A stretch of DNA of 64,000 nt, taken from the NCBI GenBank assembly GCA_024509875.1, contig JAMPIV010022929.1:99417-163416 (forward strand), read 5' to 3'. A program made the position numbers and the translations under genes. This DNA comes from Oreohelix idahoensis. Its lineage: Eukaryota; Mollusca; Gastropoda; Stylommatophora; Oreohelicidae. Of this stretch, positions 14,771 through 26,782 are shown piece after piece (positions within the stretch are counted from its first letter, which is position 1; every line of letters starts with the position of its first letter). A model generated the notes under the pieces. That model was not told the origin of the DNA, did not search any database, and saw only the letters and a list, made by a program, of their open reading frames with translations.

Positions 14771-15290
14771 AACGTTGGTGACTAATGTGAGGTTGTGCAT
14801 GGGGCGTTGGTGACTAATGTGAGGTTGTGCAGGGGGCGTTGGTGACTAATGTGAGGTTGTGTAGGTGGCGTTGGTGACTAATGTGAGGTTGTGCAGGGGG
14901 CGTTGGTGACTAATGTGAGGTTGTGCAGGGGGCGTTGGTGACTAATGTGAGGTTGTGTAGGTGGCGTTGGTGACTAATGTGAGGTTGTGCAGGTGGCGTT
15001 GGTGGCTAATGTGAGGTTGTGCAGGGGGCGTTGGTGACTAATGTGAGGTTGTGCAGGTGGCGTTGGTGACTAATGTGAGGTTGTGCAGGTGGCGTTGGTG
15101 ACTAATGTGAGGTTGTGCAGGGGGCGTTGGTGACTAATGTGAGGTTGTGCAGGGGGCGTTGGTGACGAATGTGAGGTTGTGCAGGTGGCGTTGGTGACGA
15201 ATGTGAGGTTGTGCAGGTGGCGTTGGTGACGAATGTGAGGTTGTGCAGGTGGCGTTGGTGACGAATGTGAGGTTGTGCATGTGGCGTTGG
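14771..15290. repeat. 32-bp minisatellite, about 16 copies
   Basis: Tandem units of 32 bp (core GTTGGTGACTAATGTGAGGT). Variation is structured: junction bases alternate between CAGGG, CAGGT and TAGGT, and the last four or five units carry GACGAAT instead of GACTAAT. Because 32 is not a multiple of 3 the array is not coding, despite a short open frame on the minus strand. Confidence 0.95.
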
Positions 15291-15437
15291 CAACCTCCTT
15301 AAGTAAAACAAATTGCCACAGAAACCACGGCTACAACATCATGTGACTGAATAATGAAGGCTTCCTGTAAGGGGGGGGGGGGGAGACCAGCTACTGTGGT
15401 AGCTTCATGTTCCATAAGCGATGTCAAGGAAAATTAT

Positions 15438-15556
15438 AATGATGATGATGATGATGATGATGATTATAATGATGATAATGTTGATACTGATAATGATTGA
15501 TGAATATAATGATGATACTGATGATGATGTTGATAATGATGATGATGATAATGATA
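15438..15556. repeat. (GAT)n-like imperfect microsatellite
   Basis: Imperfect ATGATG/ATAATG repeats follow a 14-base poly(G) run at about 15371-15384. Confidence 0.85.
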
Positions 15557-15583
15557 TGTATAACATTGTATGCTAAGAGATAA

Positions 15584-15656
15584 CGAACGAACACATTTTA
15601 TTTTAAAAGGGCTGAGAACTGGGCGCCTAAGCCCGTCTAACATTCTGCCCTTTGTT
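15584..15656 (-). repeat. LINE 3'-tail repeat
   Basis: Minus-strand copy of a tail shared with 38.45, 51.9 and 52.47 kb: a CCCAGTTCTCAGCCCTTTTAAAATAAA-like block then repeats of the GTTCG type. The copy near 52.5 kb is attached to a LINE C-terminal coding remnant, which suggests this is a LINE 3' end. Confidence 0.65.
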
Positions 15657-17070
15657 TAAACTTTCATTCTAAACAGTCTTTCAAAATTATGCATACACAC
15701 TTTAAAAATGTATATTTTAAGGAATAAAATATACAATTTTAATTTTCTCAATCACTTTTAAAGCTTTTTCACAATGATGTAATTTTGTTTTCTGTTTCAG
15801 ATACAGGAACAAGGACGAAGAATACCCAAGTTTAGTTTAGAAGACAGAAAGACAATTATATACGAATTGTAGATCAGTTGGTGAGAGATGTCGCTGATGT
15901 ATTCATGCTGATGGTGGGCATTTTGAGCATTTAGCATAAATTTATGTTATTGTGACAAAAAATATTGTCTATCTCTCAGGTTTAAGATGTGATAAAGACA
16001 ATTGAAATTGTGTATGTTGTTCAGGAAATATAAATGTTAAACTGTATTCATAATTTTGTTAAATCCTGACTATATTAACGCTCACTCGGGAGGTCAAGCT
16101 GTACACAATTAGTGTGTACATTTTTGCATGCATCAATTAGCCTGTGAAAAGCAGCAACAGGTTCATAAGCCTCGTGAGAAATGTCATATCATTGCGATAT
16201 GCTCTTTTCTTTAGATCAGGGGTTTACAGCCTGGGTACAGGGGTTTACAGCCTGGGTACGCATAAAGAAGGGGATATAAGAAACTTGTCAAGGGGAAACA
16301 GGGAATATTTGGTAAATAACTATATCAGAACTGCTAATTCGGAGCCACCAAGAAGACATGTGCACCATCATAACTTGTGGGCGCTGGAATTAGGTTGACT
16401 ACTTACTCAGAAGAGACCCTGAAACCGTTATTAGAACTGCTGTAGCCGCGTGCGAAGCACAGGCGATTTGGTAGATGACGAATATAAAGAGAAAATAGAA
16501 CGATAAAATAAGTATCATTAGTTAGGTTATGTTAAATAAAAGTATTAGGGAAGTAACTGAAATTCAGAACAGGTCACAATGACCAGACAGTTGTATTAAA
16601 CGACAAATTATCAAGGTCAATTAGATTTTAGTTTAAATAAAACTAAGAGGCGAGATGACCGCACGAAGAAAATAGATCACAAAGACACAACATGTGACAA
16701 AACTGACGAGTAGATAGTCCGTGGTACGTGACAGAAAAATTGTATAAAAAGCGGTTTCAATATTATATAGGGAAAGTCCCTAACTAAGTAGAAGACCAGA
16801 TTATGACCAGACATGCGAGTTGCGTCAGCAGTGGTTCTCAAATTATATGAGGAAAGTCCCAACTAAGTTTAATGTTAATCACTATAATAGGTTTAGACGC
16901 ACTTGAAATAATAACATAAAGTGGTCAGCACGGTTTGACATGAGATAATGTCGGTCAGCCGGTAGAAAGTGCGTGGGAACGATTGAAAAACAAGTAGGGG
17001 TATAAAAGGGGCAGATAGGGCAGATAGAGAAAGAGCTAGAAGACAACCATGTAGAAGTATACTGCAGAGA
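15657..17070. other. No gene recognised
   Basis: Intergenic. At 16218-16262 a block with core GGGTTTACAGCCTGGGTAC is present twice in tandem. A segment at 16,441-16,470 (GCCGCGTGCGAAGCACAGGC) is GC-rich but could not be tied to any family. Confidence 0.4.
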
Positions 17071-17075
17071 GACGT
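17071..17075. repeat. Target-site duplication of element A (left)
   Basis: GACGT directly before the TG of the LTR; the same five bases follow the other LTR at 26617-26621. Confidence 0.95.
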
Positions 17076-19475
17076 TGTGGTAAAGTGGGATGTTATAAAT
17101 ATTTATAGGGGACTTAGTGTACTGACTGAGATCAGCTGTCAAGGTATCTGTATCTAATAGGTGTAGTGTTTTACAGATAACCTTACTTGCTACCACATTA
17201 TGCCTCAGTCAGAATTATTCTGGAATATTGTGATGACTACGTTAAATGTCTAGGGTATATATATGATGAAGTGTAAGTCACAACAACAACAGACAGATAA
17301 ACAATTTAATTTATTCCACCACACTTGACAACACTGTGACACTCACACACATGTAACATTCTATAAGACTATCTTAAATGAGTCACTGGTAAATTTTCAA
17401 ATATCAATATGTATTAAGTACTCTCATTAATATATATGTCCTGATTCAACTACAAAGTGAACCAGGAATCACAATCAATTTTAATTACAATTTATATGTA
17501 CAGAATTTATCAATATGAATCTTGTAGTGACATATTTTATTAATATTATCCTATGTGTGTCAGTTGTGTAGTAGTAATATGAGGTAATACTGGTTTTGTT
17601 TTTTCAAGCTATGTTGTTATTTGTCATCATGACTTCAAGTGTTTGTTTATCTTGTAAGTAGTATGGGGAAAAGTTCACAGTTCCTATCAATTTAAACACT
17701 GTATTTTCCCTCTGGTTTATTATAAAGTCAGATTTTGAGGGGGGGCATAATGTTGAGCTCCACTGGCCACATAGGCTTATCTTTCGTGATGGCGGCAGGA
17801 AAAGACTCCTCTGCTCGATAGCCTCCCTGTGTTCTGGAGACACCTCAGTGGTCACTATCTGGACCCAGGAGTATGCTGTCAGCCTCTAGGTTCAGCAAAG
17901 CTCAGACCAGGTGCTGCTCAATAACTTTTAGACCACGGTCCCTGAAACAAGAAGGTTGTACCTCCTACTTCATAACTAATTTATAATCTATTTCTAGACT
18001 GAACACAATACATAACAAACACTGAGTTCAGAGCGGTAGGCCAACTGTCAGCTTCATCTGAAATAATTTTCACCAGTATATTCCTCCCTAATGGTTACTA
18101 CGCCTCTGCAATTCCAGCATTATTACTTTCTAGTCGATAAGATAGGTGTCAGTGTACTGTTTGGCAATTCCATGTAGTTTTACTTTCCTCCGACACCTTC
18201 TGTTCAGGTTGGAGCACTATATAGGCTTTACCTCATGTTCGCTACTGAAGCACACATATATACAGACATAAATTATCAATTTACATTCAATTTTCATTAA
18301 AAAGATATTGAGTATATCAAGCTTACCACAATTCATGGAATAACACACAGTTACGTTGACTGGCAATGAATATAACACAATTTCGATCTGCCGATGTCCC
18401 AGGCTTTTATTTAGAAAAATATGCACTGGTGCTCAACGCACTGGTTCTGTAGTAAGTTTATTTGAACATGTGGTGGTGACCTGACGCCTCTGATTGACTA
18501 TATTCGCGGGTCTAACCAATCGTGCCATGTTTACACAGCTTTTCAAAAAAAGTACCCTTCCTTCCGTCTCCCCTGACAACAAAAGATAGTATTTATAGCC
18601 CGACTAATCGTGTTTAGCCTTACATTTATTGCGCTCCAATCAAATCGGATTTAACATGGAGACCCATTTCCCGCACAATGGTGGTGTGAAAATCTGCCAC
18701 TGAGCGATTCTGATTTTGGTGTTGTCTGACATCCCTTACTATTTCTTTTGGCTATAATTTGGTAATTCCTAGACTATTTGCGTAACGTTTAACATATTCT
18801 TTGTCAGCAAGTCCTAAGGAACCCAAATATACAAATTTAAAGGAGCTAAGTGGCTGCGTTCAAAATATGCATTTTCTTCTACCTCCTGTTTACTTCGAAT
18901 ACGATGTGGTGTCTGGGTACTGTAATGTTTTCAAACGTAAACCAGTATAATGTCATGTTTCCTAATAAGTGTTTTGTGAGTTTTTAAAAACTAACTCTCG
19001 TGTGTGTAGTGTTTTTTATCACTGTCGATTTGAAAAAAGCTAGTGCTTGTGGCCTTACACGCGTGATGGTAGTAATTGTGTATCGCGAGACTGTGGTAGT
19101 ATTGCCTGCGTTCCGGCTTTCAGCCCCTCCCTTTCTTTCTATCTTTAGTCCATCTGTCTTTCTTTTTTTTGGTAACGTAGTGTATAAAATGACATGAATG
19201 GAATTTTAAATCTAGGTCAACTTGCGTATCTCAAGGTTTTTCTTAGAAATGCAGCACATGTTTTATCGTAGAAAGCGGGTATTGAAGCAGTAGGCTTTTA
19301 CTATCAACGTGAAACGTTACAATTTGCAGACGAAGGAGAAAACAAGGGGGATTTCGAGTAGAGTCATTGTGACAGCACTGTTCTTTACCATTCTTCTTTC
19401 CTTTTATTGAATTTTTGTGTTAGGCTTTACATTTTCCTGATAATTTATATATGTGGATTAGAATTTCTCACGACA
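17076..19475 (-). repeat. 3' LTR of element A
   Basis: About 2,400 bp, starting TGTGGTAAAGTGGG and ending CACGACA in plus orientation. It is near-identical by eye to 24198-26616, with small indels around 17.7 kb. It is unusually long for a gypsy LTR and contains no convincing coding frame. Confidence 0.95.
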
Positions 19476-19497
19476 AATCCTCCCCACTTAAAACAGA
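19476..19497 (-). promoter_or_regulatory. Polypurine tract of element A
   Basis: On the minus strand a purine-rich AAGTGGGGAGGA run lies directly before the LTR start; it would prime plus-strand DNA synthesis. The same motif is conserved in element B. Confidence 0.8.
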
Positions 19498-19545
19498 CGT
19501 TATATGTCAGTCTATAATTCTATATACACATAGAGAAATTTATTA

Positions 19546-20020
19546 TTATTCCTGGGGTTTTGGGTGATTCTCATCACACGGATGGCGGCTTAAAAAATCC
19601 GCTCCCAGATTTGTTTTTCCACTTATATACTCTATGCTAAACTCAAATGGCTGCATCAAAAATGACCAACGGAGTAATCTAGAATTCTCATGTCTAGCCT
19701 GTGCTAGAAACGACAAAGGTTTGTGATCAGTTTGCAACTTAAATGCCTTCCCATACAGATAAATATTGAATTTCTTTATCGCCCATATTACTGCAAGACA
19801 TTCTTTTTTCGCTAGTTGAGTAATTGGTTTCAGCTTTATTCAACTTTCTGCTAGCATATGCCACTGGGCTTAATTCCCCATCCAATGCATCTGATTTCTG
19901 TAGCAGAGTTGCACCTAACCCAATATTACTGGCATCCGTCCTTACAATGAATTCTTGACTTAAGTCAGGTAATTTCAAAATAGGTTTGCTTGTGAGCTTT
20001 TCCTTCAATTCCTGGTAAGC
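19546..20020 (-). pseudogene. RNase H domain of element A
   Basis: Ribonuclease H that degrades the RNA template during reverse transcription. Read on the minus strand: RTDASNIGLGATLLQ, AYASRKLNKAETNYSTSEK, then after a one-base insertion in a T-run near 19,803-19,811 LQTDHKPLSFLAQARHENSR and the terminal GADFLSRHPCDENH. Element B lacks the extra base there and reads through, which identifies it as a mutation in A. The gene ends just before the polypurine tract, leaving no room for an envelope gene. Confidence 0.9.
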
Positions 20021-20911
20021 CATTTCACATTGTGGTGTCCATGTAATTCGATCTGGATGTCCTTTACGTGTCAAATCAGTTAACGGTGCACATATGGAAT
20101 TAAAGTTTTTGATATACTTTTGGTAGAAACCACATAATGAGACAAAGGATCTCACGTCTTTCTTGGTTTGTGGTCTCGGGGCTTTCTTTAGTTTCTCTAA
20201 ATTCTTTGGGTCAGGGGTCATGTTTCCCTGATAAACTGTGTGTCCCAAGAATTCCAATTCTTTACATCCAACACAACATTTGGTTGGTCGGGCTGTTAAA
20301 TTCGCTTCCCTAAGTCGATTAAACAGCATGTTCAGAGAGTCAATGTGTTCCTCAAATGTTTCTGTTGCTATAAGGATATCATCCATGAAATTTGTGATAC
20401 ATGGATTATTCAGAGGGTCCAATAATTTTCTCATCATTCTAGAGAAGACACTAGGCGCATTCTTCAATCCAAATGGCAATCTATTAAACTCATAGTGTCC
20501 TTCTGAGGTACTAAAAGCTAGGTATGGTCTAACCTCAGGCTTTACTGGAATCTGATAGTATCCTTTACTCAGATCCACTTTTGAGAAATATTTAGCTTTA
20601 TTTAGCCTGGCAAACAACTGATTTGTATCCGGCAATGGATCCACCTGTCCTTCTGTAATAGCATTCAGTCTCCTGTAATCTATACAGAGTCTATGTTCTC
20701 CAGAGGGTTTCCTTAAGAGTACAACACCGGAACTATACGAAGATTCACTGTGTGAAATAATTCCTTCCTTCAACAAATAGTCTATCTCTTCCTTCAAAGC
20801 TTTCTCCTTAGCAAAAGGAATCGAATAGGGTTTCATACAGACAGGTGTGGGGTCTATCAGTTTCATATCATATTCCAATAAGTTTGTATGCCCTGGTCGG
20901 TCTGTTAACAC
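19780..20911 (-). pseudogene. Gypsy reverse transcriptase of element A
   Basis: RNA-dependent DNA polymerase. The frame contains DRPGHTNLLEYDMKL, a PYSIPFAKEKALKEEIDYLL entry region, LRKPSGEHRLCIDYRRLNA, YFSKVDLSKGYYQIPV (first catalytic Asp), FNRLPFGLKNAP, and TNFMDDILIA with the catalytic Asp pair, followed by the connection domain. It joins the integrase C-terminus upstream without a protease or stop between them; a two-base insertion near 20,905-20,912 relative to element B causes the apparent break. Catalytic residues are intact. Confidence 0.95.
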
Positions 20912-21387
20912 ACCTCTGCATGATTATTTAGAACCTGTTGCACTCTCTCTTTCTGAGTTTTCGTTAAATGTGTACTGATTTTCACCTGTGCCGCTGTCTC
21001 ACAGGGGTGTAATGGATATTCAAATGATGAAAGTGGTTCCTTTTTCATCTCCATGGCAATGGACAAGGTCAACAAGTGTGTCTCTTCCTGATGTTCTCTT
21101 TCCAAATATTTCTTCAGGAGATTCACATGATAGATTTTTTCTTTCCCCTTCTTATCTATCTTATAATTGGTTCTAGACACCTTCTCTAGAACTGTATATG
21201 GACCTTGCCATCCAATTTGTAACTTATTCTGACTACCGGGGAGAAGAAGCAGTACCTTCTCTCCCACAGCCAAATCTCTGTCTTTAGCTTTCCTGTTATA
21301 ATAGGCAGCATGTTTCTTCCTGGCTTGTTTCAAATTTTCATTGGCAAGTTTCCAGCCAGTTTTTAAACGAGTGGTCAGCTCATTCAC
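20905..21387 (-). pseudogene. Integrase C-terminus (GPY/F-like) of element A
   Basis: Begins MNELTTRLKTGWKLANENLK and contains ARKKHAAYYNRKAKDRDLAVGEKVLLLLPG, then IGWQGPYTVLEKVSRTNY and GKEKIYHVNLLKKY. This matches the GPY/F module found at the end of gypsy integrases. It is followed by an acidic linker leading into reverse transcriptase, so it fixes the integrase-first order in a single frame. Confidence 0.9.
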
Positions 21388-23144
21388 ATATTGGTATGAG
21401 GATGTAATATTTTCCTCTGCCTTTTTTCGTCAGTCCACGTTCTTAACAGCTTCGAGTGGACCTTTTATTGGCCTTCCAAACAATAATGTTGCCGGGGCCA
21501 TACCGGTTGAACTATGGGGTACCTCCCGATAAGCAAAGAGGGCGGCGTGCAGGTACTGGTCCCATGTATCTGGTTTTTTCGTGTGCCAACTTTCTCAGGA
21601 TCGACATCAACGTGCCATTAAATCTTTCCACTTGGCCGTTCCCTTGGGGGATGGTACACACTACAATGGAAGTGTTTGGCCTGGAAGATCCTGAAAACTT
21701 CTTCAGTTAGTTTCCCCTTGAACTGAGAGCCATTATCAGTCAAGATTTGATTGGGAAAGCCTAACCTTGTGAAAATTGTGAGCAATGCCTCTGCCACATG
21801 TTTAGAATCAATCGATGACAGGGCTACCGCCTCTCCCCACATAGAACAAGTGTCCACCAGAGTCAGAATGTAGCTGTTCCTTCTCTTGGTTCGGGTGAGA
21901 GGTCCCACAAGATCCACGGCAACTCTCTCAAAGGGTGTTCCCACTATGGGCATTTTCCCCAGAGTTGCTGGTGCAGTCCAATGTTTAGGTGCTACTCGTT
22001 GGCACTCTGGACAGGATTTTACATATCGTTTGATATCTTCAGTTATTCCTGGCCAGAAATAGTGACAAGCTATACGCTGTCCTGTTGCGCTGATCCCCAT
22101 ATGACCACTGAAGGGAATCGCATGCCCTAGTTCCAACACTTTAGTCCTATATGAAGTGGGAAGGACCAGCTGTCCGTGACCATTGGATTCAGATCCAGCC
22201 TTCCTATATATCAGTTTGTTCTTCATATAAAATTCTCCCTTGCCTGGAGGTGTATGAGATTTGGGCAACTTCTTGAAACACGGCTTGAGTGTTTTGTCCT
22301 CAGCCTGTGCCTTCCTCATCTCATCTGGATGAGTATTTATTGGATTATCCTCCTCCTTTTTAGACTGTGATCTGGTCTGCACTGTTGCCAATATCACAGG
22401 TCTCTTGGGATTCCCCAAGAAGACATATCTACACCCCAATATCAGAGGGTAGATTGGCTCATTTATCACTGCTGCTTTTATGATTCCTTCCACATATCGC
22501 GTTTTCACCTTTATCCGGGCGACGGGAAGTGTCATGGTAGCTACATCCTTGGTTGCAGTTTGAATCTCTACTGTTTCTGTGGTGTATTGATCGGCCTGCA
22601 CCAGGTGAGAACTCACAACGGAATCGTAATCTAAACCGGTATCATATAAACACCTTATAGTGACACCATTACAGATGACATCTTCACACACTGGGGGGTG
22701 GTATGGTTCCTGTAGTTCTGCAGGTTTGACCTTTTTTTCCTTTTTCCCAGATGTCATAGCAGCACAATGAGGAGGTTTCCTTCTACAATGGTCAGTGTCA
22801 TGATTGTTCATCTTACAATTTTTACACCACCTTTTCCCTTGGTTGAAAGATTTTCTTTCATCATATTTCCTTTCATCGAATTGTGGGGTTTTTTTATTGT
22901 CATACCGTGGCCTATCAAATTGGTGCTTACCTTTGTTTTGATCTCTAGGATCAAATTTATTAAAGTTCTGTGGTGCCTTAAAATTTTCTACCTGTTTCTT
23001 TTTATTACCTGATACTTCTGCCTGAGCTGCTTGATACCTTTCAGCAACATTTAGCAACTCACCCAGCCTCTCTGCACCTTGTTCCATGAGAAACTTTCTC
23101 AGGTCTGGAGCCATGGACTCTCTTAATTGTTCTATAAGGACCAT
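21388..23144 (-). pseudogene. Gag zinc knuckle, protease and integrase core of element A
   Basis: The open frame (23144-21618) carries in order: the end of Gag (LRESMAPDLRKFLMEQG), a zinc knuckle CKNCKMNNHDTDHC (C-x2-C-x4-H-x4-C), an aspartic protease with active-site DTG in CLYDTGLDYDSVVS and an LILGCRYV flap/end motif, then integrase with the HHCC finger (GHAIPFSGHMG and CPECQ), first Asp in VAVDLVGP, and second Asp in LTDNGSQF. The third catalytic residue (Glu of GQVERFNG) is present at about 21,630 but in a shifted frame, and the region to 21388 is degraded. Polyprotein function needs all these parts in one frame, so this copy is dead. Confidence 0.93.
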
Positions 23145-23148
23145 TTCC

Positions 23149-24004
23149 TTAAGATCTTGGGTTTTTCCCCAGAGAAGTCCATTTCTCCAAGTATGTCTCT
23201 AACCGTGCAGAGAACTGGTGATAGGTTTCACCTGACAGTAGTTTAGCATTCCTAAATTTTTTCCTATAAAATTCTGCGTTCTTTTCATATCTTAACAAAA
23301 GAGCCTGCTTTAGCATGTCATAATTTTCCTGATCACCTCTGCTCATTTTGGCAAAAACTTCATAAGCTGCCCCACGAAGACCTTGAGATAACTTTAAGCT
23401 CCACCTTTCTCTCTCTAACCCATATGTGGTAGCTAATAGTTCATATCTATTTAGATAGCTCTCAATATCATCGTCTTTCTCAACAAAATGATCTAAATGA
23501 AAATTCATAGCTGAGGTTGAGGCTCCCTGGCTAGCAGTGGCATCAGAGGCAAAGGGACTGGCACCATTTTCAGGAGCATGGCCTTGAAACTCAAACTCCC
23601 TTAGTCGTAACTCATGTTCCCTTTGTAATCTCTTTTATCCCTTCTGCTTCCCTTTCTGCAGCTATCTAATCGCTTGTCTTCCCTTTCTGCAGCTAATTTC
23701 TTTGTCTTCTCTTTCTGCCTCCAATTTCTTAGCCTCTTTGTCAGCCTCAATCTGCAACCGAATTTCTTAGCCTCTTTGCCTCAGCCTCAATCTGCAACCT
23801 CTTATCTTAGCCTCAGCCCAAATTGCAACCTCTTAGTCTTTCAGCCTCTAACTTTCTTTCGGCCTCTTTTTCTAATCTTCTTTCTTCCCGTTCAATATAT
23901 TTGTCACATTCAGCAGTGACATAAGCAATCATAATTTGCCCGTCCATTCCTAACTCTTTCGCAGTCTGTACAGCAGCAGATCGAAATTTTGCCAAGTCGG
24001 CCAT
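23149..24004 (-). pseudogene. Gag of element A (broken)
   Basis: Starts at the Met at 24004 (MADLAKFRSAAVQTAKELGM), followed by a charged coiled-coil (CDKYIEREERRLEKEAERKL) whose continuation is frameshifted between about 23,640 and 23,810. It then has the capsid-like segment in 23508-23149: HFVEKDDDIESYLNRYELLA, LRYEKNAEFYRKKFRNAKLL, and YHQFSARLETYLEKW, typical of retrotransposon Gag proteins. A one-base difference in the G/A run near 23,160 separates it from the zinc-knuckle frame downstream. Gag forms the particle in which reverse transcription occurs. Confidence 0.88.
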
Positions 24005-24174
24005 TGTCTAACATGTAAATGTAAACAATTCAATCTTTCAATAATTATCTAAGGACACTACAGGCACTGAGAGCTCAACGTTATTTATTTTCACCCAAGG
24101 ATACTTTTTTTTAATTTCTATTATTCCCTGAAGTGAATTACCCCCAATATTTTTAATAGGGAAAGATTCAAAAT

Positions 24175-24192
24175 CCCGAGAGCGAGACCCCA
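24175..24192 (-). promoter_or_regulatory. Primer-binding site of element A
   Basis: Five bases inside the 5' LTR the minus strand reads TGGGGTCTCGCT, complementary to a tRNA 3' end finishing in CCA; the match appears to run on into a T-arm-like stretch. The same site is found in element B. I could not decide which tRNA. Confidence 0.7.
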
Positions 24193-24197
24193 ATATA

Positions 24198-26616
24198 TGT
24201 GGTAAAGTGGGATGTTATAAATATTTATAGGGGACTTAGTGTACTGACTGAGATCAGCTGTGAAGGTATCTGTATCTAATAGGTGTAGTGTTTTACAGAT
24301 AACCTTACTTGCTACCACATTATGCCTCAGTCAGTCAGAATTATTCTGGAATATTGTGATGACTACGTTAAATGTCTAGGGTATGTATATGATGAAGTGT
24401 AAGTCACAACAACAACAGACAGATAAACAATTTAATTTATTCCACCACACTTGACAACACTGTGACACTCACACACATGTAACATTCTATGAGACTATCT
24501 TAAATGAGTCACTGGTAAATTTTCAAATATCAATATGTATTAAGTACTCTCATTAATATATATGTCCTGATTCAACTACAAAGTGAACCAGGAATCACAA
24601 TCAATTTTAATTACAATTTATATGTACAGAATTTATCAATATGAATCTTGTAGTGACATATTTTATTAATATTATCCTATGTGTGTCAGTTGTGTAGTAG
24701 TAATATGAGGTAATACTGGTTTTGTTTTTTCAAGCTATGTTGTTATTTGTCATCATGACTTCAAGTGTTTGTTTATCTTGGGAAAGTAGTATGGGGAAAA
24801 GTTCACAGTTCCTATCAATTTAAAAACACCGGTATTTTCCCTCTAATTTTTATTTACAAAGTCAGATTTTGAAGGGGGGGCATACATAACGTTGAGCTCC
24901 ACTGGCCACATAGGCTTATCTTTCGTGATGGCGGCAGGAAGGCCTCCTCTGCTCGATAGCCTCCCTGTGTTCTGGAGACACCTCACTGGTCACTATCTGG
25001 ACCCAGGAGTATGCTGTCAGCCTCTAGGTTCAGCAAAGCTCAGACCAGGTGCTGCTCAATAACTTTAGGACCACGGTCCCTGAAACAAGAAGGTTGTACC
25101 TCCTACTTCATAACTAATTTATAATCTATTTCTAGACTGAACACAATACATAACAAACACTGAGTTCAGAGCGGTAGGCCAACTGTCAGCTTCATCTGAA
25201 ATAATTTTCACCAGTATATTCCTCCCTAATGGTTACTACGCCTCTGCAATTCCAGCATTATTTCTTTCTAGTCGATAAGATAGGTGTCAGTGTACTGTTT
25301 GGCAATTCCATGTAGTTTTACTTTCCTCCGACACCTTCTGTTTCAGGTTGGAGCACTATATAGGCTTTACCTCATGTTCGCTACTGAACCACACATATAT
25401 ACAGACATAAATTATCAATTTACATTCAATTTTCATTAAAAAGATATTGAATATATCAAGCTTACCACAATTCATGGAATAATAAAAGTTTACGTTGACT
25501 GGCAATGAATATAACACAATTTCGATCTGCCGATGTCCCAGGCTTTTATTTAGAAAAATATGCACTGGTGCTCAACGCACTGGTTCTTAGTAAGTTTATT
25601 TGAAAAATGTGGTGGTGACCTGACGCCTCTGATTGACTATATTCGCGGGTCTAACCAATCGTGCCATGTTTACCCAATCGTTTGAAAAAAAGTACTCCTA
25701 CTCCCGTTTCCCCTGACAACAAAAGATAGTATTTATAGCCCGACTAATCGTGTTTAGCCTTACATTTATTGCGCTCCAAACAAATCGGATTTAACATGGA
25801 GACCCATTTCCCGTACAATGGTGGTGTGAAAATCTGCCACTGAGCGACTCTGATTTTGGTGTTGTCTGACATCCCTCACTATTTCTTTTGGCTATAATTT
25901 GGTAATTCCTAGACTATTTGCGTAACGTTTAACATATTCTTTGTCAGCAAGTCCTAAGGAACCCAAATATACAAATTTAAAGGAGCTAAGTGGCTGCGTT
26001 CAAAATATGCATTTTCTTCTACCTCCTGTTTACTTCGAATACGATGTGGTGTCTGGGTACTGTAATGTTTTCAAACGTAAACCAGTATAATGTCATGTTT
26101 CCTAATAAGCGTTTTGTGAGTTTTTAAAAACTAACTCTCGTGTGTGTAGTGTTTTTTATCACTGTCGATTTGAAAAAAAGCTAGTGCTTGTGGCCTTACA
26201 CGCGTGATGGTAGTAATTGTGTATCGCGAGACTGTGGTAGTATTGCCTGCGTTCCGGCTTTCAGCCCCTCCCTTTCTTTCTATCTTTAGTCCATCTGTCT
26301 TTCGTTTTTTTGGTAACGTAGTGTATAAAATGACATGAATGGAATTTTAAATCTAGGTCAACTTGCGTATCTCAAGGTTTTTCTTAGAAATGCAGCACAT
26401 GTTTTATCGTAGAAAGCGGGTATTGAAGCAGTAGGCTTTTACTATCAACGTGAAACGTTACAATTTGCAGACGAAGGAGAAAACAAGGGGGATTTCGAGT
26501 AGAGTCATTGTGACAGCACTGTTCTTTACCATTCTTCTTTCCTTTTATTGAATTTATTTGTTAGACTTTACATTTTCCTGATAATTTATATATGTGGATT
26601 AGAATTTCTCACGACA
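24198..26616 (-). repeat. 5' LTR of element A
   Basis: About 2,419 bp, TG...CA, matching 17076-19475. As 5' LTR it would hold the promoter; no confident TATA or initiator was assigned. Confidence 0.95.
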
Positions 26617-26621
26617 GACGT
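26617..26621. repeat. Target-site duplication of element A (right)
   Basis: GACGT, identical to 17071-17075. Confidence 0.95.
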
Positions 26622-26665
26622 TAAGACGGTAGTGCTGCTCTTTCGGCCATAAGAACATCAAAATT

Positions 26666-26782
26666 CATAGATAGAAGTAAGTGTATTGAGATCTCTCCAA
26701 ACACCATAGATAGAAGTAGGTGTATTGAGATCTCTCCCAACGTCATAGATAGAAGAAGCAAGTGTATTGAGATCTCTCCAAA
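26666..26782. repeat. 39-bp tandem repeat, three copies
   Basis: Three imperfect copies beginning CATAGATAGAAG and ending GAGATCTCTCC, at 26666, 26705 and 26744. Confidence 0.9.

Larger units (their letters stand above)
17076..26616 (-). mobile_element. Ty3/gypsy LTR retrotransposon A (Gmr1-like pol order)
   Basis: A complete 9,541-bp insertion on the minus strand with 2.4-kb LTRs (TG...CA), perfect 5-bp GACGT duplications, a primer-binding site inside the right LTR and a purine-rich tract beside the left LTR. The coding order read 5' to 3' on the minus strand is gag (24004-23149), zinc knuckle and protease, integrase (to about 20950), reverse transcriptase and RNase H (to 19546). Integrase before reverse transcriptase is the Ty1/copia order, while the reverse transcriptase and GPY-type integrase end are gypsy-like. 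No env frame exists; RNase H ends about 50 bp from the purine tract. Several one- or two-base indels break the frame, so this copy is inactive. Confidence 0.95.

Noticed and set aside
15102..15311. Minus frame with repeated His/Thr/Pro units
   Set aside because: It is the minisatellite read through; the 32-bp unit cycles through all frames.
19000..19197. 65-codon plus frame in the LTR of A
   Set aside because: Not kept in the second LTR in a way that suggests coding, and without any domain.
23149..23170. Programmed ribosomal frameshift in Gag of A
   Set aside because: The one-base shift lies inside Gag rather than at a gag-pol junction, and the copy has other random indels; mutation is simpler.
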